Positions 1 to 12,200 of a stretch of 64,000 nt of DNA are shown piece by piece. Position numbers and translations under genes: made by a program. A model generated the notes under the pieces. It made no database searches. It was not told where the DNA came from and worked only from the letters and a program-made list of their open reading frames with translations. Source of the DNA: Ceriagrion tenellum (lineage: Eukaryota > Arthropoda > Insecta > Odonata > Coenagrionidae); contig OY720637.1 in the NCBI GenBank assembly GCA_963169105.1, positions 56,070,964 through 56,134,963 of the forward strand, written 5' to 3'. Each line of letters starts with the position of its first letter. The first letter of the stretch is position 1.

Positions 1-2517
1 GTCGAGATTCCCATCGAATGACAGGACAGGTGGTGTGAAAAATGTCGTCCCTTTCCAGAAGCTTACGTAGTAAGTTGAAGGGGTTCTTAGCCAAAGTTGA
101 AGGGATTCCGTCATCAATCTGAAGATTGGAAAACGACGCTCATCAAGGGTAGCCGCACGACGAGTTGGCTGGAGGAAAACGTAAACACCTTCTCCGCTTT
201 GACGTCCCGACGCCGTGTGGATGGTTTAAAATCATTCGCTTCCGAGTCGCGGTTGCTGATGACGGATCAGTGGAGAGAAAACTCTGGAAAAGCCGGAAGA
301 ACTTTCGACGAAAAAATACAGCCTTAGCAACTCGCCTCTCTCCAACTTACCTATCCTCCTCACCTATCTCGCCGTTCCGTTGCAATAGTGGACAAAAAAT
401 ACACAACTCCCACCGAGGAGTAAGTGACATTTACAGCGTCTGGACCGTGAAACGAATACCCGTTCCTGCGCCATACCAGTGAAGCTCAGAAGGAGGGAGC
501 AAATCAGAAGATACGACTTCCTTCCTTCCTTTATCCCCATACTAAATCCAGTGCAGTAGTCGATGAAAGTAGGCAGGAAATGCGTTCCTTAGGGCTAGAT
601 TCAATTTGATCTTACATCAAGCGAAGACTCCTCACCAGTTCTGCGACCGAGTATAGCAGTTTGACTGGAAGAAACGAAAGGAAGGTTGCAAGATAAGAGA
701 GAGGGTAAGGGATAAGAAATAAAAACGGAGGTTGGGAAAAAAGAATTAACGAAACACGAGGGACAAGAAAGGGTGATAAAGACTATAATTAAGGCGTAAA
801 GAAAGAAAGAACTAGGAAGAAAAGGGAGACTACAAAGAAGTTATACAAGACAAAGTTGGTTGGTTGAAAATAAAGTATATAGAAACATACGAGACTAGTA
901 AAAAAGATAGAGATACAAACAGAGTGGGGAAGGATCGAATAGGGAAGAAAAGGGAAAAAACAGGGATAAAGAGAGAAGAAAAAAAATAGGAGTGTGGAAA
1001 AAAAGTACAAGCATACAGACGGGACGAGAAAGAAAGCTATTGGCAAATCTAGCGAGAGAGCAGTCAGGTGAGAGAGTAAGAGACAAGGGACTGGAGAAAT
1101 AATCGATTAAGCCGAAGAGATCCCTCGGTGGGAGGGAAGAGGAACCTTGGCGGGAGGTTGAGAGTGGACCGCGGTAGGGTGCATCCAATTTCCTTGAGGA
1201 GAAAAGTGTTCGTACGTGGGGTTCCGTGGGGAGAGGAAGATTGCGGTCGTAATCGAAGACCTCGCCACAGTATTAAAGCAAACGAAACCGTAAGAGGGGT
1301 CATAAAATGTCCAGAAGAAAGGCTGAGTAAACTGATGAACACCTCTTGAAACTTCACGGATAAGTGCACGCGAGTACGAGCGCGGATACGACACGGGCCT
1401 GAGTTCTTAAGACAAATCTCAGACCAGAAATAGTGTTTTGTAGAGATTTCTGCTCCCCATATCAGCGGCGAACCATCCACAAACACTATTTTGAGGTTCA
1501 AATGTCGTCAAGACCTCAGAAATAGTTCAAACCCCTCATAACGACAGATTATAAGTCCGTGAACGAATTTTGATCCAATTTTCGAATTTCTCCACCGAAT
1601 ATTGGCTTTTGTTGCAATAAAAGGAATACTCTTCCATCTTTGGCGTAGAAATACATTCAAACTAAGGCCACGCAATTTTCCAGGTCAGTGCGAGCTGATT
1701 ATTAGGAGGGAAAAAATGAAGTAGCATCAGGCCATTGACGAAAATTATATCTCATTCAAAAATGGTCAGTTAAGGAAATAATTGACAGGAAATCACCGCC
1801 ATGGCACACTTAAATTGAAATTAAAAACCTAACCGGAAATTAAACCACCGCGATGGCGTAAAATAGAGGAGCAAAACGGTTGACATGTTTTAAATCAACT
1901 CCCAATTTGGTAATCACCGAATAAATAAAGGTGGAGAGAATGCGAATAGATTCGAGGACCAGGAAGACAGACCCATCTTCACGCAGATAAACAGAGGAAG
2001 GGAATAGGGCAAGGAAGCGAGAGAGAGAGAGAGTAACACGGTGTAGAGCACACGACACGAGGAGTAACAGGTGGAAGAGCGTAGACGAGAAAGCGGAAGG
2101 GATTCGGGAAGCAAGCGCGCCAGAGCACCGAAGGTCGAGGGAGGGGGAGAGAGACGACGTATTGACATGGGTTTGTAGGGGAGCCGACGGAGTTGTCTTG
2201 GAAGCAACGATCCAAACGAGGTGAACAGGCGCGGGAAAGTATTCCCCCACAATCTCCCGCAATACTTGACGCGAGCAAGCAAAAATGTTCATCCAAGAAG
2301 GATTGAAATTTGGTGGCGGCGAAAACGTCGACGGGACGAAGACATCCTCTAACCAGCGGGCACCACCTGAGGAAAATATAACACACAAAATGGTTCGAAA
2401 TTCTAATCGAAATCGATCTCATTCCTCGGTTTTGTCGTTTTCAGCCGCGTTAGACCTACGCTGAATATTTCGGGTTCAAGTAGTGTACAGGAGGGGTTTA
2501 GTTAGTGAGAACACAAG
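1..2517. other. 5' flank of the opsin gene, no supported gene
   Basis: No coding region is supported here. Short open frames occur on both strands, but none shows a recognisable domain or splice context. The stretch from about 655 to 1120 is strongly purine-biased on the + strand, which by itself creates long pyrimidine-coded frames on the other strand. A short GA run lies near 2020-2034. The region probably includes the opsin promoter and 5' UTR, but no TATA box is convincing. Confidence 0.4.
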
Positions 2518-2601
2518 TGACAACTCGGAATAACTCTTTCTTCCGAAGACCAGCAGGATATTAAGAAACCATTTGACCGTGTAAGGCGTCAGCTCTCGAC
2601 G

Positions 2602-2607
2602 TCAGTT
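2602..2607 (+). promoter_or_regulatory. Possible arthropod initiator (TCAGTT) before the opsin ATG
   Basis: TCAGTT, 37 bases before the opsin start codon, matches the arthropod Inr consensus TCAGT. The motif is short and could occur by chance. The frame is open back to a TGA at 2518-2520 with no earlier in-frame ATG, so the choice of start codon does not depend on this site. Confidence 0.2.
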
Positions 2608-2643
2608 GACCCTCTCCCTCCAACGGAATCCTCTCCGTTCGAA

Positions 2644-3209
2644 ATGTTCGCCCAAATGTGTGTCCTCGTGGCCTCGGCCCTCCTTGCCTCGGGGATGCAG
2701 AATGAATCTCTGCTCCCGCAGGAACTCCCCTCCGCGGACGAGAAGACATCAAAGCTCGTGTTTCCGTTTGAGGGCAACGCGACCGCCGCCGAAGGCGACT
2801 TGGACGAGCCGGAGGGAATCCCGGTCGTCCCCGGCGACGACAATGAGGACCTGCGGGCGGCGAACGGGACTCGGGACGAGGGCGAAGTGTTCGTCGGCCC
2901 GCTGGAAGAACTGCTCGAGGTGCCGCGGGGAGCCGGCGATCGAACCGCGGTCCAGCCGGCACTTTCAAACGAGAGCGACCGCGAAGCGTCCATCCGGGCC
3001 GTGAGGGAGAAGTTCGTGTCCCGCTGGCCCACCCAACTGTGGAAGGACCACGGAACTTACACGGACGAGTACCTGCTCCTCATCAACCCACACTGGCTAC
3101 AATTCCCGCCACCCCATCCGACGTCCTACTACGTGCTGGCTGTCCTCTACACCATCCTGATGACGCTTGGGGTGTCGGGAAATTTCCTCGTCATCTTCAT
3201 GTTTTGCAG
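2644..3209 (+). CDS. Rh7: Opsin coding exon 1: N-terminal extension and TM1
   Basis: Encodes residues 1-188 plus two bases of codon 189. The start resembles a signal peptide: residues 6-16 are hydrophobic and followed by a polar stretch. An acidic segment of about 100 residues follows, with N-glycosylation sequons at N20, N45, N74 and N109. Residues 125-160 form the conserved W/F/P-rich lead-in, and TM1 runs from about 162 to 187. The exon ends in ...TTTTGCAG followed by donor GTCAGA at 3210. It is clearly GC-rich and CpG-rich, unlike exons 2 and 3. The frame runs on to 3240 without splicing, but that tail has no opsin likeness. Confidence 0.9.
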
Positions 3210-6200
3210 GTCAGAAGCGACATTTTCGTTCTCTCTTTAAGTTATCTCTGGTTTCCCCGGGATACCGAAGTGCAAAATCTCATCAGGGCCTTAAGAGTTA
3301 CTTAAAGGGACAAGAGTCTTGGCATGGTTGAATTAAGTACAACTTTGTGGAAGTGAGTTACGTGAAAAATATTGGCGGCAAAAATAAACTTAGCACTATT
3401 CCAAGCAAATTTATTTCACCGCTTGATTTTAACGGTTAACAAGTCAGTTTAAAGGCCCTTTAATATGAAGTTTCAACCGTTATAATAGATCGGTGGAATA
3501 AATACGTGTGGAACAATGCAAAATTTATTTTTTCCGTCATTATAGTTGAAAAGAGTTTTGTATTAAAAGCAATTATACTTTAGGAGTAGTCAAATACTAA
3601 GGAGACACATCATCCTAGAATACTCCACGAGCTAAGTGGTGGTGTTTCTAGTCCTTTCACAAACCTCTCCATTCATGGGACATCTTTTCACTTTCTTGTG
3701 CACTACTCGCTCACCACCCAGTCTCTCTTAGCACTTTAAATCCTCTGCCTCTCCTCACATGTCACCCAAAATTAACTATATTGTCTCAAGATTGATGAGG
3801 AGGAACTCGTATAAACATGACAACAGAAGGGCTATTCGCAGTTCTCCACAGGGATAAATATTGAATACGTACGGTTTCGATGCTCTACATCATTATCTTA
3901 TGAAGTAAAACATAAAAACCGATCGCATTAAATATTTGTTACAACGGGAAAGTTCGAAGAGTTCTCCGCTCGTCGTCAAATATTCCTGTCCTCTTCCTTC
4001 CTGTTGCTCGCTTCCGTGGCGTTTTCCTCTCCATCACCCTCTTCAATACACTTTCGCCTCTTAACGCGTCATCCATCCATCTTTTCTGACTTCTCTGAGT
4101 CTTCCCATCGGTTTCCTGTCCCTTTAACCATACTCAACACTTCCTCGCTAATCTTCCCAGCCACCTAGTTCACCTCCTTTATTCTACTCTAAACCTCCAT
4201 CTCAAATGTCACAAAATTACGCACATCCTATTTCAACTACATCTCCAAGGTATCCTGCGAGCTACCGAAAGGATGAGAGGCAAGAAGTGACTCCACATTA
4301 GGAATGCATCATCTCTTTCCGAAATGAACAAGTTTCCGACCCTTACTGACTCAGTCTTACAGTTTTCACTCATCCTTTATTTGCGTGTCTTCTCTCTCTT
4401 CGTAAATGTTTCTTTGGCTAAAGTAATTTCACACCTTATGTCCCAAGCACTAAAGACATTTTCCACAAATATACTGGCTAGATACGTCAACTGGTCCACT
4501 TGCTGTATTTCATGCTCACCCGCCCTTATATTCAGCCCCGACTACTGACTACTGAAAAATACCATTACCACGCCTTTACTGATGCAAAACGCAGCGCGAG
4601 AAATAGAAATGAAAATAATATCTCTCGCCTTGACTGAGAATCAGATCCAAATCCCCCAGCATCTCACCAGCGGGTAAGGACTGCTAAAGTTTAGCTGCCT
4701 TGCATTTTGTCCAAGGCTTACCATAAAAAGAGGCTTAAATTCGTTGATCTTGGCGTCATGCATTTACAGATACAGATTCAAATACTTCATGACATTATAC
4801 ACACGATACTTTGCACGAATACATTTATGTAAGTTCCTTAAAAGTCGGGCCTTCTCGACGGAAACTCGGTTTCCGTCGAGAAGGCCCGCTAAATCATCGT
4901 ATTAAAGTATCTTATGGCCCAGCTCAAGCTCGGAGGGGCGACCCTCGTCCCTAGTTTCGATGTCACTGTATACAAATGATGGACAAAATGAAATGACCTT
5001 AGCCGTTGAAGCACGTTGCACTTAGGCGCTTAAAGCCTCACTGAAATTCAGAGCCTACGTACCCTTGTCAGTTGAACCACTCTGACGCGAATGTGTGTTC
5101 ATATCCTAGAATGAAAGAATCATTTTCTCTCACTGTGTGAATTTCGTGCATGCGTGTGACAAGTGTCAGAGATTGACTCCCCGCCCGCGATTGTAATTGA
5201 CTACGCGTTTCGACGCCTTAAGATAGTTTGAGCGAGATAACATTTCCCCTAGAAATCAATAAATGTGGTCTCATTTTAAAGGAAAATATCTCACCCTTCT
5301 AATAATACCAAAATATAAGCCCCTAGCCGAAATAATTTCTGCGATTTTTGACGAAAAATGTAAGCCCTTTCACATGGGACGAGTATACCCAGAGAGACAT
5401 GAATTAAATAATGAATTTTCTAACACCTAGATCTCGACCAAAATTCAACAGAGTGTAATTTGTATGTTTTCTCAACTATTTTTGAAAATAATTCATACAG
5501 TTACCGCAGTAATTTCTTCAGGATCGTAAAAAACCTTCCGTTGGGAAGAAAAGTTAAATGTATTACGTAAAAAAATTGAGTCAAGTTAAAGACTTGCGCA
5601 GATATTTATTGTACCATAAATGATGCAATATTTAATCCATGCTTCCTACAGCTGCTGAAATTAAAATGTATAATTCGAATATGATCTCCATTATGAATAG
5701 GGAACTATTGCGCTCAAATTTACCGTAAGCGCGAAAAGGTTGATTACTTTCGAGTCGCAATTTTTAAAGCCTTAAGAGAGAAAGAGAGGAAAGGAGGATC
5801 ACAGGAGACGGTGTGAAGGTCACATCTCGGGAGGAAGTTACGTGGGATGATTGCTCATATTTAAGCTGTCGTCATTACGGGGAAGCATGAATGCAGGGTT
5901 AAGGCTGATCACGACTGAAATGCCTCCTCGTCACGCTGGGGTTGTCACGAGGTGAAGTGGAGAGGATGGGACAACATACAAAAAAAAACACATGGCCAGT
6001 GAAACAAAACAGCTCCCATTACGTGCTTGGACAGATTTCCCTTTATGAACAGATTTGCGAGAAACTTCGCATATGTGTACTTATTAGTAAAATATTTCTT
6101 TTGTTTAAGTACAGGTTTGCATGAATATTTACATACATATACTTTTTGTGAAACATATAGATAAAATCGAAAACAATTTCAAGTTACCGATTTGGTTTCT

Positions 6201-9200
6201 TGGCAATTTAAAGCTAATTAAACACGTACCCTTCAGGTTCTTGACATATATTTGGAAATAATTCGTTGACATATGTCCAGATTTTCTCCTCAACATGAAA
6301 ACATACGTGTCAAACTATTATAATTATGCCTGATAAATATAAAGGTATCATACCGAATAAATAACACGTATTTACATACGATTTTTGCTTAGATTGCAAA
6401 TTGCGCGTCGTAAACCCAAGTCAAAATTAAGAAGTCAAAAGTTTAGGAGCAAATAAATGTTACCGATTTGGTTTCTTTCCAATTTAATGTTATTTAAACA
6501 CATACCCTTATGGATCTTGACATATATTTGGAAATAATTCGTTGACATATGTCCAGATTTCAGTTCAGCTTTGTTATATTCAACTTCAAATTTCTGTGAT
6601 CTTACGCTGCAAATTCAAAGTGACATGGATAAACTTAAATATTGGTTTTTAGCTAATAATATGTCTCTAAGTTCTAAAACTAAACTCATTATGTTCTCTC
6701 TAAAAATGTAACAGTTCCAAATTTCAATATTTTACAGGTGTCCACGTTGTACATCATTTATAGGTAAAAAAAACTGTAAAAATTGTATGAAAATTGAAGG
6801 TGTTAATCAAATTAATATTTGGTATTAATGTTAGATACAATTTTAAACTGGAAAGCTCATATTTCCAAACTAAAATCTGAATTATTTCCTGATCTAAGAA
6901 AAAATTATCAATGAAGGTTTAAGTGCCCACTATCTGTTATGAGAGCTGTTTATTTTGCTTTTGTCAACTCAAAATTACAATATGGTATTGCTTGTTGGGG
7001 TGGTTATATGTTTCGAATATTTGGCCTTAACGTGTAATTCAAAATAAAATTATAAGCACTATTCTCAGTGCATCGAGCACGGCTTCCTCCTTTCTGTTTC
7101 ATCTACAATTAAATATTTTACCACTAAGACACTTATTTGTCTATAAGGTTCTCCGTGTCTTTTATAATCGAGGAGGTCAATTCAATAAACCGTGCAAGTA
7201 CAAATCAATGCTCAGAAATAGCGCTAATATTAGAATTCCAAGACCTTATGCTGAAGCATTTAAAAACTCATACCTTTATACCACTTGACACACATTTCAA
7301 AGTAATTCCATGATATACGTTCGGAATTACGCCTAAATGCGAAAACATACGTTTCATATTGGTATGATGTTTCCAAATAAATATCATGGTATCATGCCGA
7401 ATACAAAACACGTATTTGCACATGATTTTTGCTTAAAGTTTGAATTACGCACCGTAAATCTAAGTCATAACAATGCTTTTATTGAGACGAAAAATTTTCA
7501 AATATAATTCTTGCGTCAATTATAGTACAACACGTAAGGTTATTTCCAACGTATTGAGAAGTAAATTTAGGTGAAGTGTATTTCTAGAATTTTTTTAAGA
7601 CTTACTTGAAAAGATATAAAAATTAGCACTCAATGGCCCATGATTGGACCTTCAACCACTTTAAATCCGTTCCAAATACTCGAAATCGTAGCGGGCTTAC
7701 AGCATTCCACCTTTCTCCTCATTATGCAGTCTTTAGGGTGGATCTCAGAAGAGCATCATTTTTCAAGCAAATATTTTGCAAAATTCGATGGTATCATGCT
7801 TAACTTCGAGAAAATCATTTATGATTGAATCAAGAAGCTCTCAGGCGACCGATTTTATTGCTCAGGCGACATCTAAAAATAAATATGCACCAGAAGATGT
7901 CGCCTGTGCGTTGAAACCGGTCGCCTGAGAATGAAACCCTGGGAAAAAGTTACCGAGACGATTTTATCTAATCAAAATTATAAAATTTATTTCATAAAAA
8001 TTATAAAATTTCTTAGCGGGCTTACAGCATTGCACCTCTCCTCATTATGCAGTCTATAGGGAGAAAAATCAGAAGAGCATCATTTTTTAAGCAAATGTTT
8101 AGCAAAATTGCAAAAATTATGAAGTCTACAGGGTGGAAAATCAGAAGAGCGTTATTTTTAAGCAAATATTTTCATATGGATGACACACTGTGCCACAATC
8201 TCAAAGCCTAGTCAAGTCTTCTCGGAGTCAAACAATTCATCAGTTTATGTACCACTGGCCGCAAAAAGACATGAAGGTGACTCCTAAATAATTAGAGCGA
8301 TAATACTAGGACTTGAAAATCTTCATTACGTTGGCTGAAAAATCCTCAAGTGAGCTTCCCAAAATGCAAAGCTTTTCACTAAGACCGGATAAAAAAAGAG
8401 AAGAAAATCATTAATTTGTTTGACCGCTGTGAGTTAGTTGTTAGTCTTCAATTTTAGGCGACCGAGGGAGCTTTCCTTGACTAGAAATGCGCTGATTCTT
8501 TTTACAATGACTTGTTTAAGCTTTTTCATCTTCTTGGTTGACCCTTCAACATAAGTTGTTCCGTATTTGGCACTTATGTCACGCCACTTCAGTTCATAAA
8601 CCAGAGCCCAAAGTGTCGGATTTCGTAAGAACAAACCATATAAGTAAATAATTGGTCTTTGAAAAGTAGTTGACACATAATTGTAATCTCCATTACTTAA
8701 TGTTTAAGAAGAAAAACTCCTAATCAATGATAAAATTTTGGTTCTTACAGAGCAAATCTCTCCTCCGCATGTAGCAGTGGAACAAGATTTCACTATTTTT
8801 CAGCCAATTCACAAATTGTAACATCTCTTCCGCTGATAAGATCTTAGCAGAGTTGCGCTCTCGGGTAAAGATTTAGTTCGTGATTCAAAGCCTCATTCGT
8901 CATTACTTTAAATTTATTCCGTTGTATGATCACGAAATGCGAACACTTCCTCAGGAGGAACTCGTAGCAATGCGACAAAATACAGAAATTAATGTCAATA
9001 AGGCGATTGTAGGTTTACGAGGCCCACACAGATGTTTAAGTACACCTGGAATTACAGAATTTTTATCTAAATTTTGAGTATTCTAGTCGATGATTTAATT
9101 ACAAACAGCGAGAATGTTCCCTACTTTTTCCAGAAAAGCCAAATGACACCGTATGACTAATTTTAATGAAAATTTCTTGCAGCTAAATTGAATTAATTCT

Positions 9201-12200
9201 GTCGCAGATCTAGCCGAGCAATATAGGCAAAACTGTCGTAGGAAAGTATGCTGCTTGGTCATAGTTACGGGAGAAGTTCAAGATACAAGAATACATATTT
9301 AGTCAACTTAAAAAAATTACAATACCATTTTACTCAGCTAAAGCTAGACAGCCATTCAAAATATTGTATACCCTAAGCGTTTATATTGTAACGTACCATG
9401 TTTTAAAAGACACCGGTACGTGGATTACTGTATTATAAATCAGGAAAGTCTGACATATGCTTTATGGAAAGAAATGAGAGCTAGTCGCAGGTCTATCAAT
9501 AGGACTCTGCAATGTGAATTTGGCCGTTTAACACTTCGTCATGGGTGAAATCGTCTGACTATACTGACATCGTATTCAGCACATAAAAATCCAAGACCAC
9601 CAGTTAATGTAAAAAAATTCTAAGTTATAGGTCACCAAGGTCTGAGTAAAAATATTTAAGTCATAAAAATAGTAAAAATATTATTCAGTAGGAAATGAAA
9701 ACAATCACAATTTCGAGATTTTTTTGCATTAATTTAGAACATTTCTTACTTCACTAATCATTTTTAAATCGCAAATGATCCGCCAACTAAGTTTAAGATA
9801 AAATTTGGAACATTATTATCTAGCTTTTATCTTATGGTGCTTTCCTCGTGGCTTCATAATAAAGGCAAGTTCGTGATTTACATAAAGATTCATAAAGATT
9901 TGCATCACAACATCACATCTAGACACCGATTTCTCTCGTTATATACGATCAGATATATCTCTGCACGCATATAATATCTAAATCAACCGTGAACTAATCG
10001 CAGATTTCAGTTGTTATTTTTGGTCACGTTAATGCGAATGATTTAGGGGTATACTTCACCCATTTAATTTCCACAGATCGTTATCGAAATAAGTAAGAGA
10101 TAAATCCGCTTTATCCGTACAAAATTCCTGATGGTCACTGAATTTTTGCCCTTAAGGTTCCAATTAGCAGGAGATCAGGTACCTGACTGCAAAAGGGTTC
10201 GAGATAAAAATAGCCAGCCAGGTTTATAACAGCCTGGAGAACCTTTCGATCAAGAGACGGAATTCATGGAATTTCACGAAAGAATAAATATTCAAAATGT
10301 TATACCCACTCACCAAATTTCACATTCGAGTACCAAATCAGAGCCCTTGAGGATTTTCCGTATCGTATGGATGTATATACATTATACACTTAGTTGGATG
10401 CAGGAGATGTAATTAAGGAGATTGGATGGACGCGATGATATGTGCCCCGAATCCTCAAAACCGAGTATCGATAAAAAATACTCTATCTCAAGGTTTTCTT
10501 ATGCTTACCTATTAGGCTAAGAGTGTCATATTTATCTGATAATAGTTCTGCTGACTGCGTAGCAATTCTTTCAGAGAAGAAATATTTGACGAGACTGATG
10601 AACTATGAAGAAATGTAACATTCCGATCGACGTAAAGCAAACCAAAATTATCCTCTTTACCAGACATCGAGAAGACATATTCACCGTCAAAACTTGGCAG
10701 CAATAACGAGCCTAAGTGGAAGAATTTCACCATCTACCATACCAGAAACACCATTTACCATACCAGAATCACAAGCGATGTCAGAAACAAGGAAGATATT
10801 TTGAGAAGAACAACCCAAGCACAGTAAACATTTCATAGACGAGGAGTCTGCTCAGAGATGGTCACACAAGCCTGGAATTAGGAAGATCATTGTTACAACA
10901 ACATTTTTGTAAATCGCTCTTACATTGCTGTGATGCATTGAAAATAATAGCTGCATAACAAAGACATTGGAAGTAATTGAAATTAAATTTTGTAAAAAAT
11001 GGAAAAGCTCAAACAAATGAAGAAAACCGCCAAAGAAAATTACTGGAATAAAGTCCAGTAAAAACTCAGAGAAGAGGAAGAGATAAGATTCTTTAGCACT
11101 TTTTGAAGTAAACAATAAAGAATATTTGTAAAGAATTACAGAAGAAGATCTATAGTAGAATAAAATTGGCAAATTAAAAAAAATAAAGTGAAAAGCTACA
11201 TCGGAATGAAGCGGTTGGCTGGCAGAGGACCGGTATTTTAACCTTCAGTAAACCAGTATTCGAACCGATAACTTCTGTTGATGGCGGTTAAGTCCTCAGA
11301 AAAAAAGGGGTGAGTTTTAATATGATTGGGAAAGTTCTACGGAAGACGACTGACTGATGAGTTCAGCTATAACGTTAAGGGAAGGTGAGCAGGATGAAAT
11401 TATTTGGAAAATGGAGGAAGAATGGATAGAAGCTAAGAGTCTGTATTGACTTACCTTTGACAAAAAATAGAGCCGCAGCTACTCGCAGCATCATCATCTC
11501 AATTAAATGGCCAATTTATAGCAAATCCTTAGTTTCCGTCAACTTAGTGACATTGTATTGCGCAACCTGCCACCATTTCCAAGGTGATAGATGAAATTGT
11601 CTGATTTTTTGGGGAGATAACTGACACTTTCCGTCAATTTCTCCAAAGTGATTGGGTGGGATAGGCAGATGAGTGAAGGATTGTTTGGAAAATTGAGAAC
11701 AGGGGGGAACCCAGTATCGGCGATAACTCACAACTAACATAAAGGGATTCAGAGTTTAACGTCCCATCCGAAGATCGGTAATACAGCACTACAGATGTCC
11801 TCCACATGACACCAAAGTGGGATTTTACTGATATCATATCAGCATTGCCGGTACCCGGAATCGAGTTCTCAGGATGTGAAGCAAGCACACAGGCTAACTC
11901 ACCAATCCTAGCTGTTAAACTGTGGCATTTTTAGTGCACTTCGCCTTCCCTTTACTAAAAAAAGTGTCCGGCGTTGGGAAATCTTCGAGGAAACCTGAGA
12001 TATCCGACCTGGGCAAAAAGGCAAAATACTGAATTCTGCGGTTTGAAATAAAAAGCAGTTCTCTGGTCTTTAACGGAAGACATCCACAGCACTTTTGTAC
12101 TCATCCCACTATTTCCTACCCTCCAAGGCTACAAATTGTCATTATTCGATACCTCAAGCTGAATTCAGATGGACGGAAGCCGGAAAGCGGAGGGGCGGAA

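Noticed and set aside
789..1188. Phe/Leu/Ser-rich minus-strand frames resembling membrane proteins
   Set aside because: A direct result of the purine-rich + strand (poly-pyrimidine codons on the other strand).
2561..3032. Two minus-strand frames of 135-147 codons opposite opsin exon 1
   Set aside because: They mirror a GC-rich, stop-poor coding exon. Their composition (Arg/Pro/Ser-rich) is typical of antisense shadows.
3039..3305. An 88-codon frame overlapping the end of opsin exon 1
   Set aside because: Out of frame with the opsin and without recognisable content.
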